A DNA stretch of 64,000 bases from Roseicyclus sp. (GCA_018401055.1 JAGYLB010000097.1:19505-83504); one strand, 5' to 3'. Shown: positions 18,564 to 29,637, numbered from the stretch's first letter. Notes: generated by a model not told the origin, from the sequence alone. Numbers and translations: made by a program.

Positions 18564-20295
18564 ATGACCCTTTTCGCCGATATTCATGCCGCAACCCTCA
18601 AGGCCCTCGCCGCGATGGAGGCCGAAGGCGCGCTGCCCGCAGGCCTCTGACCGGTCGGCCGTCGCGGTTGAACCGCCGCGCGATGCGGCGCATGGCGACA
18701 TGGCGACGAATGCCGCGATGGTTCTGGCGAAACCCGCCGGGATGAAGCCGCGCGACATCGCCGAGGCGCTGGCGGTCAAGCTAGCCGCCGACCCGCGCAT
18801 CGCCAGCGCCGAGGTCGCTGGGCCGGGGTTCCTGAACCTCCGGCTGACGGCCGAGGCTTGGCGCGGCGTGATCGCTGCCATTCTGGATCAGGGCGCCTCC
18901 TATGGCCGGTCCGAGATGGGGCAGAGGCGGCGCGTCAATGTCGAATATGTTTCGGCCAACCCCACGGGGCCGTTGCATGTGGGCCATACGCGCGGCGCGG
19001 TTTTCGGCGACGCGCTGGCGAGCGTTCTGGCCTTCACCGGTCACTCGGTCACGCGGGAATACTACATCAACGACGGCGGCGCGCAGGTCGATGTGCTGGC
19101 CCGGTCGGTCTACCTGCGCTACCTTGAGGCGCATGGGCAGGAGGTGGCCTTTGCCGACGGCACCTATCCCGGCGACTACCTGATCGAGGTCGGGCAGGCG
19201 CTGAAGGACAAGGTCGGCGACAGGTTCGTGGACACCGGCGAGCAATTCTGGCTGGAAGAGATCCGGGACTTCGCCACCGACAAGATGATGGAACTGATCC
19301 GCGAGGATCTGGCGAGCTTGGGCGTCGCCATGGATGTCTTCTACTCCGAGAAATCGCTCTACGGCACCGGCCGGATCGAGGCGGCGCTGGCCGATCTGCG
19401 GGGCAAGGGCCTGATCTACGAAGGCACGCTGGAGCCGCCCAAGGGCAAGACCCCCGAGGATTGGGAACCGCGAACACAGACCTTGTTCCGGTCCACCGAT
19501 TTCGGTGACGACGTTGATCGCCCGGTGATGAAATCGGATGGCGCATGGACCTATTTCGCCCCCGACATCGCCTATCATTTCGACAAGATCTCAAGGGGTT
19601 TCGACGAGCTGATCGATATTTTCGGCGCCGATCACGGCGGATACGTCAAGCGGATGAAGGCGGCGGTGGCGGCGCTGTCGGACAGCCGGGTGCCGCTCGA
19701 CATCAAGCTGACGCAGCTGGTCAAGCTCAGGCGCGGCGAAGAAGAGCTGAAGATGTCCAAGCGCGCGGGTACGTTTGTGACCCTGCGTGACGTGGTCGAG
19801 ATGGTGGGCGCGGATGTCACCCGGTTCGTGATGTTGACCCGCAAGAACGACGCGCCGCTGGATTTCGACGTGGAAAAGGTCCGCGAGCAATCCAAGGACA
19901 ACCCTGTCTTTTATGTGCAATACGCCCATGCCCGGATCAGCTCCGTCTTGCGGCGTGCGGCCGAGCAGGGCGTGGTGCCCGGCGGGCGTGAGGATCTGGC
20001 CTGCATCGCCGATCCGGCCGAACTGGCTTTGGTGGCAAAGCTGGCGGAATGGCCCCGGATCGTGGAAAGCGCCGCCCAGACCCACGAGCCGCACAAGATC
20101 GCCTTTTACCTCTATGATCTGTCGTCGGAATTCCACGGGCTGTGGAACAAGGGCAATTCCGACACCGCGCTGCGCTTCTGGCAAGAGGACGATCATGCCA
20201 CAAGTCGGGGCAAACTCGCGCTGATCCGGTCCGTTGCGATTGTCATTTCCAACGGTCTTGGTATTCTTGGGGTTGAACCGGCCGACAAGATGTAA
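18564..20295 (+). CDS. argS: Arginyl-tRNA synthetase, frame broken once near the start
   Basis: Class I synthetase that charges tRNA-Arg; essential. The N-terminal Add1 domain begins [18 protein letters not shown]. The HIGH motif is seen as [10 protein letters not shown] and the KMSK motif as [10 protein letters not shown]. The anticodon-binding DALR domain follows, with [16 protein letters not shown]. Near 18648 an extra C (GGCCTCTGACC) creates an in-frame TGA after residue 28; removing it gives [22 protein letters not shown] and an intact protein of about 577 residues. As a single-copy essential gene it is strong evidence that such indels are not biological. Confidence 0.93.
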
Positions 20296-20391
20296 GGCGC
20301 GCAAGACCTTCCGCCGGCCGGATCGAGACAGGCAAGGCCCCGGCGCGCCCGCGCGCCGACAAAAGGGGCGCATGGGCAGGCATGGCAGGTT

Positions 20392-21392
20392 ATGGCGCAG
20401 TTCGACGATTTTGAAACGGATGAGGCTCATGCCGCGCCGCTCAATGGCGCTGTACGGTTTGACGTGGGCGCAGGCGCGCCCCGGATCGGCACGCTGGTCA
20501 ATTGGGCCGGTGCGGTGATTTCGCTGGGTCTGGTCATCGGCATGGTGGTCTGGGCCTATCAACTGACGGTCCGCGACATGTCCGGCGTGCCGGTGATCCG
20601 CGCCCTCGAAGGCCCGATGCGCGTCGCGCCCGCCGATCCGGGCGGCACACAGGCCGAACATCAGGGGCTGGCCGTCAACCGACTTGCCGAAGGCGCCGAA
20701 GCAGCACCCGTGCCCGACCAGCTGATCCTTGCGCCACCGCCCGTCGATCTGGATGTGATCGCGCTGGCCTCCGCCTCGGCCCCGGCCCCGAACCCCGATC
20801 CTGTGACCGCGCCCGCCGAACTGGCCCCCACGCCCGAGGCCCCCACCACCGCCGAGGTCAATGCCAGCACCCAAGCCCTGATCGAGCGGCTGATGGATCG
20901 GGCCGAACCGCTCGGGCCGGTATCGGCCGCTTCGCCGCCGCCTGCGGAGGCGACCCTGCGCCCGCTTTGGCCAGCGGGAGCGAAACCGCCATTGTCATTC
21001 CCGCCTCGGTGCCGGGCCCGTCGCGGTCGCTGCGACCGCCGTCGCGACCCGCAACGCTTGCGGCGCTGGCCTTTTCCGGCCCTGCCACGACAGCGCTGGC
21101 GGTGGACACTGTACAGGACCTTGATGCCGCCGACCTGCCGGAAGGCACGCGGCTGGTCCAGCTTGGCGCCTTCGACACGCCCGAGATTGCGCGCGCCGAA
21201 TGGGACAGGCTGAGCGCACGCTTTCCCGATTATTTCGCCGGCCGTCCCCGCGTGATCCAGCAAGCTACCTCGGGCGGATCGGCGTTTTTTCGTTTGCGCG
21301 CGCATGGTTTCGACGATCTGGCCGCTTCGCGCCGGTTTTGCGCCGTGCTGATGGCGCAGAACGCGCCCTGCATCCCCGTGACGGTCAGGTAG
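20392..21392 (+). CDS. SPOR-domain membrane protein, frame broken once
   Basis: One N-terminal membrane helix (about residues 38-58, [21 protein letters not shown]) is followed by a long Pro/Ala-rich periplasmic linker. A C-terminal SPOR domain of about 75 residues ([20 protein letters not shown] and [22 protein letters not shown]) binds denuded peptidoglycan glycans at division sites. The frame changes near 20950, inside the linker. It lies between argS and nagZ, an order typical of Rhodobacterales, where this gene is often annotated as a sporulation-related or cell-division protein. Other roles in envelope growth are possible. Confidence 0.85.
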
Positions 21393-21402
21393 GGCTGCGC
21401 GC

Positions 21403-22415
21403 ATGGCCGGCCTGTCCGCCACGATCCTCGGCTGCGAGGGACCGCGCCTGTCGCCCGACGAGGCGCGCTTTTTCTCCGAGGCGCAGCCCTGGGGCTTCAT
21501 CCTCTTTGCCCGCAACATCGAGGACCCCATCCAGCTGTTGGCGTTGACCTCGGACCTGCGCGCGGCGGTGGGGCGTGACGCGCCGATCCTGATCGATCAG
21601 GAAGGTGGCCGGGTCCAGCGCATGCGCCCGCCGCATTGGCGGCAGTGGCGCCCCGCGCTTGACCAGATGGCGCAGGCGGGGCCGCTGAGGGCGGCGCGCG
21701 CCATGCGTCTGCGCGCGCGGATGATCGCGCATGAATTGCGCAGCGTGGGCATCGACGTGAATTGCATGCCGCTGGCCGATGTGGCGCGCGAGACCACCCA
21801 TCCGGTTCTCAAGAACCGGCTTTACGGCTCTGAGCCCGACACCGTGATCGGCGCGGGCCGCGCGGTGGCCGATGGTCTGCTGGCAGGCGGTGTGTTGCCG
21901 GTGCTGAAACATCTGCCGGGTTATGGTCTGGGCGACGTCGACAGCCACAAGACCCTGCCGCGTGTCACCGCGCCCCTTGAGGAACTCAAGCGCGTCGATT
22001 TCGCGGCCTTCCGCCCGCTGGTGCATCTGCCCTTGGGGATGACGGCCCATATCGTCTACGAGGCGCTTGAAGATGACCTGCCCGCCACACTCTCGCCCGC
22101 GATGATCGCCATGATCCGCGACGAGATCGGCTTTCAGGGCGCGCTGATGACCGACGATCTGTCGATGGGCGCGCTGCCCGGGCCCCTTGGGGAACGGGCG
22201 GACCGCGCGCGGGCGGCGGGCTGTGACCTGATCCTGCATTGCAACGGCGAACGCCCGGAGATGGAGGCCGTCGTGCCTGATCCGGCACGCTTGATGGCCT
22301 GTCGCTGACCCGCACACAGGCGGCGCTCGCCGCGCGCCGCCACCCCGAACCGCTTGACATAGACGCCGCCGAGGCCGAACTTGCCGACCTTCTGGACGGA
22401 GAGGTCTATGGCTGA
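21403..22415 (+). CDS. nagZ: Beta-N-acetylhexosaminidase NagZ, frame broken near the end
   Basis: Glycoside hydrolase family 3 enzyme that removes GlcNAc from anhydromuropeptides in peptidoglycan recycling. Motifs are GFILFARNIEDP, LIDQEGGRVQRM, LADVARETTHPVLKNRLYG, the loop KHLPGYGLGDVDSHK, and the nucleophile region GALMTDDLSMGAL. The loop has PGYG where many homologues have PGHG. The frame breaks near 22280; beyond it LDGLSLTRTQAALAARR and the tail ending LLDGEVYG continue to the stop at 22415. The stop overlaps the scpA start, so the two genes are coupled. Confidence 0.88.
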
Positions 22416-23212
22416 CCGGCCCATCGCCGCCAATGACGCCGAGCCCGAATGGGATGCCGTCGCCTCGCGCCGCGCGGCCGAGGCGCTGATCGTCGATGTG
22501 GACGGGTTCGAGGGGCCGCTCGACCTGCTGCTGACGCTGTCACGCACGCAAAAAGTCGATCTGCGGCGCGTCTCGATCTTGCAACTGACCGAACAGTATC
22601 TGGTCTTCATCGAACAGGCGCGCACGCTCCGGATCGAATTGGCGGCGGACTACCTCGTCGATGGCCGCCTGGCTTGCCTTTCTCAAATCGCGCCTGCTGC
22701 TGCCGCCCGACCCGTCCGAAGAGGGACCGAGCGGTGAAGAAATGGCCGCCTATCTCGCGTTCCAACTCGAACGGCTGGCCGCGATGCGGGATTGCGCGGC
22801 CAAGCTGATGGCGCGCGACCGGCTGTTTCAGGACCGTTTCCCGCGCGGCGCCTCCGAAGAGATAACGACCGCCCGCAAGATCACCTATACCGCAGGCCTG
22901 CTTGACCTGATGCAGGCCTATGCCCGCATCCGCACCCGTGACGATTTCCGCCCCTTTGTGATGGACCGCGACCATGTCCTCACGATGGAACAGGCGCTCG
23001 ACCGAATGCGCGGGCTGATCGGCTATGCCGGTGACTGGACCGATCTGATGAGCTATCTGCCCGAGGGCTGGCACCTTGATCCCAAGCGCCGCCGTTCGGC
23101 TACTGCGGCCAATTTCGCCGCCGCGCTGGAATTGGCCAAGGCCGGCCGGGTCCAGATCCGCCAGACCGAGACCTTTGCGCCTATCGAGTTGCGCCGCAGG
23201 GACGAGAGATGA
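22408..23212 (+). CDS. scpA: Segregation and condensation protein A, frame broken once
   Basis: Kleisin subunit of the SMC-ScpA-ScpB condensin. The N-terminal winged helix shows GFEGPLDLLLTLSRTQKVDLRRVSILQLTEQYLVF, the Smc-neck-binding part. The central and C-terminal parts (MAAWLAFLKSRLLLPPD, then FAAALELAKAGRVQIRQTETFAPI) are in another frame. Near 22660 an extra C (CTCGTCGATGG instead of CTCGTGATGG) causes the shift. The start at 22408 overlaps the nagZ stop. The gene is followed by scpB with an ATGA overlap. Confidence 0.9.
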
Positions 23213-23871
23213 GCGAGCGGTCCGAAAGCCTGTTCCGCGCGCCACCCTTGGCCGAGCAAGAACGCATGGTCGAGGCGATGCTGTTCGCCAGCCCCGTGCC
23301 GATGACGCTGGCCGAGATGGAGGCGCGGATGCCCCATGGTTCCGACCCGGCCGAGGCGGTTCAGCTTTTGCGCCGTCGCTACGAGGGGCGGGGCGTGCAA
23401 GTGACGCGCGTGGGCGATGCCTGGGCGATCCGCACGGCGGCGGATCTGGGGTTCCTGATGGCACGCGAGACGGTGGAGACGCGCAAACTCAGCCGCGCCG
23501 CCATCGAGACGCTGGCGATCATCGCCTATCACCAGCCCGTCACCCGCGCCGAGATCGAAGAGATCCGCGGCGTGAGCGTGTCGCGTGGCACGGTGGACCA
23601 GTTGATCGAACTGGAATGGGTGCGGTTCGGGCGGCGCAAGATGACGCCGGGTCGGCCCGTGACCTATGTGGTGACGCAAGGGTTTCTGGACCATTTCGGG
23701 CTGGAAAGCGCGCGCGACCTGCCGGGCCTCAAGGAATTGCGCGAGGCAGGGCTGTTGGAAAGCCGCCCGCCCGAGGGGGCTGAGGCTGAGCTGCCGCGCG
23801 ACGACGGGACGGGCGACATGTTCGAGGATGACGCCGAGGCGCAACTGCCGCCCGAGGACGAGGATTTCTGA
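23209..23871 (+). CDS. scpB: Segregation and condensation protein B
   Basis: A 220-residue partner of ScpA that dimerises through two winged-helix domains and bridges the kleisin of SMC condensin. MVEAMLFASPVPMTLAEMEARM opens the first winged helix. IETLAIIAYHQPVTRAEIEEIRGVSVSRGTVDQLIELEWV is the diagnostic ScpB core. The acidic C-terminal tail (about residues 185-220) is usual in alphaproteobacteria. The start overlaps scpA by 4 bp. The frame is intact. Confidence 0.92.
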   Translation: MSERSESLFRAPPLAEQERMVEAMLFASPVPMTLAEMEARMPHGSDPAEAVQLLRRRYEGRGVQVTRVGDAWAIRTAADLGFLMARETVETRKLSRAAIETLAIIAYHQPVTRAEIEEIRGVSVSRGTVDQLIELEWVRFGRRKMTPGRPVTYVVTQGFLDHFGLESARDLPGLKELREAGLLESRPPEGAEAELPRDDGTGDMFEDDAEAQLPPEDEDF

Positions 23872-23967
23872 GACCCCTCCGAATTCCGCCGCAATCGTGC
23901 TATATCGCAGCGCGATGGCACTCCAAAGCGGCCCGCGGCAAGACGGGCACAGGCGAAAGGCAGACAG

Positions 23968-24162
23968 ATGGACCGTATCTTGAACATGATCATCCGGCGC
24001 GTGATCGGGCGGCTTACGAACCGTGGCATCGACGCCGGGATCAGCCGCATGTCGCGCGGTACCGCAGGCGAGGCGACGCCTGCCCAGCAAGCGCAAACCC
24101 GCCAGACCGCGCAGCGCACGAAACAGGCGATGCGGATGGCGCGGCGGTTGGGGCGGTTCTGA
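23968..24162 (+). CDS. Small basic protein, unknown
   Basis: 64 residues, very basic (about 14 Arg), beginning MDRILNMIIRRVIGRLTNRGIDAGI, with an Ala/Gln/Thr-rich middle and an Arg-rich C-terminus (MRMARRLGRF). A GAAAGGCAGAC sequence precedes the ATG. Short proteins of this composition occur in Rhodobacterales, but I do not recognise a named family. The amphipathic N-terminus could bind membrane or nucleic acid. It lies between scpB and the convergent glnA terminator. Confidence 0.55.
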   Translation: MDRILNMIIRRVIGRLTNRGIDAGISRMSRGTAGEATPAQQAQTRQTAQRTKQAMRMARRLGRF

Positions 24163-24214
24163 GCGCCCGGCAGCCTGCTTCACGCGATACCTCAAGATCA
24201 CATCGCAAATATCT

Positions 24215-24252
24215 GACAAAAAATGAAAACGGGCGCCCGATGGCGCCCGTTT
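24215..24252 (-). terminator. Rho-independent terminator of glnA
   Basis: AACGGGCGCC-CGAT-GGCGCCCGTT is a perfect 10-bp stem. On the minus strand it is followed by a T-rich tract (TTCATTTTTTG), so it terminates glnA. On the plus strand it may also weakly end the small basic-protein transcript. Confidence 0.85.
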
Positions 24253-24271
24253 CCTGTCTCAAGAGCAGCTC

Positions 24272-25678
24272 TCAGCAGCTGTAATACATCTTGTATTCGA
24301 TCGGGTGCGGGGTGTGCTCGAAGGCATAGACCTCGTCCCACTTGAGCGCCATGTAGGCCTCGATCTGGTCCTTGCTGAACACGTCGCCCTTGAGCAGGAA
24401 GTCGTGATCCTTTTCCAGCGTCTCCAGCGCCTCGCGCAAGGATGCGCAGACGGTGGGGATGCCGGCCAGTTCCTCGGGCGGCAGATCGTAGAGATCCTTG
24501 TCCGACGGATCGCCGGGGTGGATCTTGTTCTGGATACCGTCAAGGCCGGCCATCAGCAGGGCTGCAAAAGCCAGGTAGGGGTTCGCCGACGGGTCGGGGA
24601 AGCGGGCCTCGACGCGCTTGGCCTTGGGGCTTTCCGTCCACGGAATACGCACGCAGCCAGACCGGTTGCGGGCCGAGTAGGCGCGCAGAACCGGGGCCTC
24701 GAAGCCGGGGATCAGGCGCTTGTAGCTGTTGGTCGACGGGTTGGTGAAGGCGTTCAGCGACTTGGCATGCTTGAGGATGCCGCCGATGAAATACAGCGCC
24801 TCGTCCGACAGGTCGGCGTATTTGTCGCCTGCAAAGAGCGGCTTGCCGTCCTTCCAGATCGACATGTTCACGTGCATGCCGGTGCCGTTGTCGCCCGCCA
24901 TGGGCTTGGGCATGAAGGTGACGGACTTGCCATAGGCATGCGCCACGTTGTGGATCACATACTTGTATTTCTGCAGCTCGTCCGCCTGCTTGGTCAGCGT
25001 CGAGAAGATCAGGCCCAGTTCGTGCTGGTTCGATGCAACCTCGTGGTGATGCTTGTCGACCTTCATGCCCATTCGCTTCATCGTGGACAGCATTTCCGAG
25101 CGCAGGTCCTGACCGGGATCGATCGGGTTGACCGGGAAATAGCCGCCCTTGATGCCGGGGCGATGGCCGGTGTTGCCCATCTCGTATTCGGTGTCGGTGT
25201 TCCACGCGCCATCGACGGCATCGACCTCGAAGGAGACCTTGTTCATCGTGACGGCATAGCGCACGTCGTCGAACACGAAGAATTCCGCCTCGGGGCCGCA
25301 GTAGAAGGCGTCACCGATGCCGGTGGACTTCAGATAGGCCTCGGCCAGCAGGGCCGTGCCGCGCGGGTCGCGATTATAGGGCTCGCCGGTGTCGGGCTCG
25401 ACCACGTTGCAATGCACGCAGATGGTCTTTTCCGCATAGAAAGGATCGACATAGGCGCTGTCGGTGTCGAGCATCAGCTTCATGTCGGAAGCTTCGATGC
25501 CCTTCCAGCCGGCGATCGAGGAGCCGTCGAACATGAAGCCTTCTTCGATGAAATCCTCATCGACCAGATCGGCGATCACGGTCACGTGCTGCAGCTTGCC
25601 GCGCGGATCGGTGAAGCGGATGTCGACGTATTCCGCGCCTTCATCCTTCATAAGTTTCAGAAATGATGCTTTGCTCAT
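24272..25678 (-). CDS. glnA: Glutamine synthetase, type I
   Basis: 468 residues, the normal length. It makes glutamine from glutamate, ammonia and ATP. Seen are the beta-grasp domain (EYVDIRFTDPRGKLQHVTV), FDGSSIAGWKGIEASDMKLMLD, the catalytic core with HHHEVASNQHELG and MHVNMSIWKDGKPLFAG, RNRSGCVRIP, and the adenylylation loop KDLYDLPPEE with Tyr397 at the standard position. It should therefore be controlled by GlnE adenylylation and PII. It lies 80 bp downstream of glnB on the same strand, the classic alphaproteobacterial glnBA operon. The frame is intact. Confidence 0.96.
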   Translation of the reverse strand: MSKASFLKLMKDEGAEYVDIRFTDPRGKLQHVTVIADLVDEDFIEEGFMFDGSSIAGWKGIEASDMKLMLDTDSAYVDPFYAEKTICVHCNVVEPDTGEPYNRDPRGTALLAEAYLKSTGIGDAFYCGPEAEFFVFDDVRYAVTMNKVSFEVDAVDGAWNTDTEYEMGNTGHRPGIKGGYFPVNPIDPGQDLRSEMLSTMKRMGMKVDKHHHEVASNQHELGLIFSTLTKQADELQKYKYVIHNVAHAYGKSVTFMPKPMAGDNGTGMHVNMSIWKDGKPLFAGDKYADLSDEALYFIGGILKHAKSLNAFTNPSTNSYKRLIPGFEAPVLRAYSARNRSGCVRIPWTESPKAKRVEARFPDPSANPYLAFAALLMAGLDGIQNKIHPGDPSDKDLYDLPPEELAGIPTVCASLREALETLEKDHDFLLKGDVFSKDQIEAYMALKWDEVYAFEHTPHPIEYKMYYSC

Positions 25679-25758
25679 CGTGACCTTCCCTTGACGTAGT
25701 GGTCCAGTATTGGCCCGTGCCGTATCTGGCGGGGCCTGTTCGGTTAAGCGCCGTCGCG

Positions 25759-26166
<408 letters not shown>

Positions 26167-26240
26167 CTAGCGTCTGGGGATCGGGGAACTCGACAGGGAA
26201 TTCCAGTCCGTGATCGAAAAACAGGCGTGGCGCATACATA

Positions 26241-27866
26241 ATGGGCAGTTTGAAAACACTTGGCTCCAGCAGCCTTCTGACCGCAGCACAGATGCGGGCG
26301 GCCGAGCAGGCCGACATCGCCAGCGGGCGGGTCACCGGGCTGGAACTGATGGAGCGCGCGGGCCGCGGCGTGGTCGATGCCGTCTTTGCGACATGGCCGG
26401 AGCTGGCGCAGGGACCGTGCCGCGCTATCGTTTTGTGCGGGCCGGGCAACAACGGCGGCGACGGGTTCGTCATCGCGCGGCTGCTCAAGGACTGGGGCTG
26501 GGAGGCGGAGGTCTTTCTTTTCGGCCATCCCGACCGCTTGCCGCCCGATGCCGCCACCAACCACGCCCGCTGGGCGGCGATGGGCGGGGTCGAGGCCTTG
26601 CCGATGGCCGCGCCGCCCGCGCTGCAAGGGGGCAGGGGTCTGATTGTCGATGCGCTGTTCGGGACGGGTCTTGGACGCGGTCTTGGGCCGGATCTGGCGC
26701 AGGGGGTCTTGATGCCCTTCGACCGCGCCGAATTTTCCGACTGGCGGCGCGTCGCGGTCGATATCCCCTCGGGGCTTTGCGCCGATTCCGGGCGCGTCCT
26801 GACGGATGCAGATGGGCGGGGTCCGGCTTTTCGCGCCGATCTGACCGTCACTTTTCATGCCCCAAAGCCCGGCCATGTGCTGGCTGGTGGCCCCGATCTG
26901 TGCGGGCGGGTGCTGGTCTGCGACATCGGGTTGCGGTCGGGCGGGCCTGCCGATGAGGTGCGGCTGGCCGATGCCCCTGCGCCCACCGACATCTTCAAGC
27001 AGGCCGGGCACAAGTATGACCACGGCCATGCGCTGGTGTTGTCCGGCGGCTTCGGGCGGTCAGGTGCTGCTCGGCTTGCGGCACGCGCGGCGCTCCGGAT
27101 CGGGGCGGGGCTGGTGACGGTCGCGGCCCCGGCTGATGCGATGGCCGAATGTGCGGCGCAGTTGACCGCGATCATGCTGCGCGAGGTTGGGGATGCGGCC
27201 GCACTGCGCTCCATGCTGGAGGATGCGCGGCTGACCGCGCTTTGCCTCGGTCCCGGTCTCGGCGTCGAACGCGCGCGCGACATGGTCCCCGTGGCGCTGG
27301 CAGCACGGCAGGCGGTGGTCCCGGATGCCGATGCTCTCAGCGCCTTTGCCGATGCGCCCGACGCGCTGTTCGCGGGGCTGCATCCCGCTGTGGTCCTGAC
27401 CCCGCATGACGGCGAGTTTGCGCGGCTCTTTCCCGATCTGGCCCGAAAGTGTGCCGAACCGGCCGTGGCGGGCCCTGCCTTTTCCCGGATCGACGCTACG
27501 CGCATGGCGGCGGAGCGGGCAGGATGCACTGTGCTGCTCAAGGGGCGCGACACGATCATCGCCGACCCCTCGGGCGCTTGCGTGGTTCATGCCGCAACGG
27601 GGAATCGCGCCGCAGCTTGGCTGGCAACGGCCGGGTCAGGCGATGTGCTGGCCGGGATCATCACCGGGCTCTTGGCGCGCAATGTGCCGCCGATGGGGCG
27701 GCACAGGCCGCCGCGTGGCTGCATGCGGAGGCCGCGCGCGCCTTTTGGCCCCGGCCTGATCGCAGAAGATCTGCCCGAGGCGCTGCCGGGGGTGTTGCAG
27801 ACCTTGGGAACTCAGGCCGGGATTGTCAGCCGGTCGGCCGATGCCAGTTCCAGCCCGTCGGCATAA
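26241..27866 (+). CDS. nnr: Bifunctional NAD(P)H-hydrate epimerase/dehydratase (Nnr)
   Basis: Repairs hydrated NAD(P)H. The N-terminal YjeF_N epimerase domain covers about residues 10-215 (GPGNNGGDGFVIARLL, DALFGTGLGR, VAVDIPSGL). The C-terminal carbohydrate-kinase-like dehydratase covers about 240-515 (KYDHGHALVLSGG, VLTPHDGEFARLFP, TGNRAAAWLATAGSGDVLAGIITGLLA). Around 27697-27750 the frame leaves and returns: a missing G and an extra T turn the expected GAAQAAAWLHAEAARAFGPGL into an Arg/Pro-rich stretch. The start at 26241 is divergent from glnB. The C-terminus overlaps the convergent Hint gene by 55 bp and may be slightly over-extended. Confidence 0.88.
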   Translation: MGSLKTLGSSSLLTAAQMRAAEQADIASGRVTGLELMERAGRGVVDAVFATWPELAQGPCRAIVLCGPGNNGGDGFVIARLLKDWGWEAEVFLFGHPDRLPPDAATNHARWAAMGGVEALPMAAPPALQGGRGLIVDALFGTGLGRGLGPDLAQGVLMPFDRAEFSDWRRVAVDIPSGLCADSGRVLTDADGRGPAFRADLTVTFHAPKPGHVLAGGPDLCGRVLVCDIGLRSGGPADEVRLADAPAPTDIFKQAGHKYDHGHALVLSGGFGRSGAARLAARAALRIGAGLVTVAAPADAMAECAAQLTAIMLREVGDAAALRSMLEDARLTALCLGPGLGVERARDMVPVALAARQAVVPDADALSAFADAPDALFAGLHPAVVLTPHDGEFARLFPDLARKCAEPAVAGPAFSRIDATRMAAERAGCTVLLKGRDTIIADPSGACVVHAATGNRAAAWLATAGSGDVLAGIITGLLARNVPPMGRHRPPRGCMRRPRAPFGPGLIAEDLPEALPGVLQTLGTQAGIVSRSADASSSPSA

Positions 27867-28303
27867 AAAACCTCGGGTCGGCCAAAGCGGAGCACATGGG
27901 CTGTCACATCCGTGGGCAGTTCCGACAGCCGGATGAACTCTCCATCGACCAGTTGGCCCGCCGCGATACAGACCTGCGCCTGCCCATAAAGCGCCTTGGC
28001 CCGCCAGTCACGGATCACGATGCGCTGGCCGGCGGGCAGCCACAGATCCCGTTCGGGTCGGCCACCCAGCGCGTTGCGCGTGATGCTGACGATGGGGGTG
28101 CCAGCCTGTAGCACGATCCGGTCGATCGCCGCTACGGGCCTTGCACCATGGCGCGTCACCAGCCGATCGCCCGGATAGAGGTGGTCGACGGGAAGCGCGC
28201 CGTCGAGCGTCAGCACGCAGGTGCCGGGCGCAATGGCCATGGGTGTACCCGCGCCCATGTCGTCCGCCTGCAGCTGCGCTGCGATGGAAATCATCTCTGT
28301 CAT
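27812..28303 (-). CDS. Hint-domain protein
   Basis: A 163-residue protein consisting essentially of a Hint domain. GTCVLTLDGALPVDHLYPGDRLVTRHGARPV contains the block around the catalytic Cys, in the form GTCVLT. RDLWLPAGQRIVIRDWRAKALYG stands in the position of the usual SPxHR block, here LPAGQRI. HVLRFGRPEVFYADGLELASA is the C-terminal block. Such proteins are numerous in Rhodobacterales and often sit in exported or adhesin-like contexts; their role is unknown. The replacement of the usual His in the SPxHR block may limit autoproteolysis. This copy is intact and unrelated in detail to the broken one at 15.4 kb. Confidence 0.72.
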   Translation of the reverse strand: MTEMISIAAQLQADDMGAGTPMAIAPGTCVLTLDGALPVDHLYPGDRLVTRHGARPVAAIDRIVLQAGTPIVSITRNALGGRPERDLWLPAGQRIVIRDWRAKALYGQAQVCIAAGQLVDGEFIRLSELPTDVTAHVLRFGRPEVFYADGLELASADRLTIPA

Positions 28304-28545
28304 GTCGAAACCTGCTCGGTCATGGGCGCTTTGCGCGCCCTTTTGTTTGTGAAACGACCGTAACGCGGCTGATTCGGCATGCACAGGAAAAATGTTCTTT
28401 CGCGCGTGAAACCTGTCTGAAGTGTTGCGAGAAAACTTTCGGGTCATGGCAGAAGCGTGAGAGAGAAGGATTGAGATCCGGTTAGCGCCGGGTCGGTTTT
28501 CCGTCTCGCACTTGTGTCGACCCTCTGATAAACGCCTACGTCGAT

Positions 28546-28630
28546 GCGGGTGTGGCGGAACTGGTAGACGCACCAGATTTAGGTTCTGGCGCCGCGAGGC
28601 GTGGGGGTTCGAGTCCCTTCACCCGCACCA
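28546..28630 (+). tRNA. tRNA-Leu (UAG anticodon)
   Basis: An 85-base tRNA with acceptor stem GCGGGTG/CACCCGC, encoded CCA end, A-box-like TGGCGGAACTGG, an anticodon stem-loop with CCAGA-TTTAGGT-TCTGG giving anticodon TAG, a long variable arm (CGCCGCGAGGCG) as expected for leucine, and T-loop GGTTCGAGTCC. A short T-run follows at 28632-28637. It reads CUA and probably other CUN codons. Confidence 0.96.
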
Positions 28631-28703
28631 CTTTTTTGATCGCGCTACCGTCCATCGGGCGTCGGGGGCAGCAGGGCCGTCGGTGTCTTGCTTGGGAGCC
28701 AAA

Positions 28704-29593
28704 ATGACCATCACGCTTCTGGATGGCGGCATCGGGCAGGAAATGGTGACGCGGGCGGGCGACCGGCCGACGCCCCTGTGGTCGACGCGCGCGATGATGG
28801 ATCACCCCGGTCTGTTGCAGGGCGTGCATGCGGATTATTTCGCCGCCGGGGCCGATATCGCCACCACCAACAGCTATGCCATCCACCGCGACCGTCTTGT
28901 GCATGAGGGGATCGAGGATGAATTTGCGCCCCTGATGGCAGCCGCGCTCGCTGAAGCGCAGGCCGCACGCGCAGCCCATGGCTCGGGCGCATCGCAGGGT
29001 CCATCGGGCCGCTCAAGGCCAGCTACCGCCCCGACTTGCATCCGCCCCATGCCGAGGCCGTGCCGCTTTACGCCGAGATCGCGCACCTTCTGGCACCCGG
29101 CGTGGATCTGATCGTCGTCGAAACCGTCGCCTCGCTCGCCCATGCGCGCGCGGGGCTGGAGGGGGCGGCGGCGGCCGACCTGCCGGTCTGGCTGGCGGTG
29201 ACGCTGGACGACGAGGACGGCACGCGGCTGCGCTCGGGCGAGGCGTTGGCCGATCTGCTGCCCGTCGCCATGGGCGGCGGCGCGGTGGCGATCCTTGCCA
29301 ATTGCTCCGCCCCCGAGGCGATGCCTGCGGGCCTCGACACTCTGGGCCGGTGCGGTTTGCCCTTCGGGGCCTATGCCAACGGGTTCCAGCGCATCACCAA
29401 GGCCTTTTTGCAGGACCGCCCCACGGTCGACGCGCTCTCAGCGCGGCGCGACCTTGGCCCGGTGGCCTACGCCGAACATGTGATGGGCTGGATCGGGCAG
29501 GGCGCCACCATCGTCGGCGGCTGCTGCGAGACCGGGCCCGCCCATATCGCCGAGATCGCCCGGCGTCTGCGGGAAGCCGGGCTGCGCGATTGA
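28704..29593 (+). CDS. Homocysteine S-methyltransferase family protein, frame broken once
   Basis: Zinc-dependent methyltransferase of the MmuM/BHMT type that makes methionine from homocysteine and a methyl donor such as S-methylmethionine or betaine. LLDGGIGQEMVTRAG is the first zinc-ligand block without Cys. AILANCSAPEAM and VGGCCETGPAHI supply the three zinc cysteines. The frame breaks near 28985, where one G is missing (GGCTCGGGCGC for GGCTCGGGGCGC); it resumes as IAGSIGPLKASYRPDLHPPHAEAVPLY. Length after repair is about 296 residues. The donor cannot be told. Confidence 0.85.
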
Positions 29594-29637
29594 AGATTTC
29601 GATTGATTGATCGCCGTTTGATCGCAAGATCGCGGTC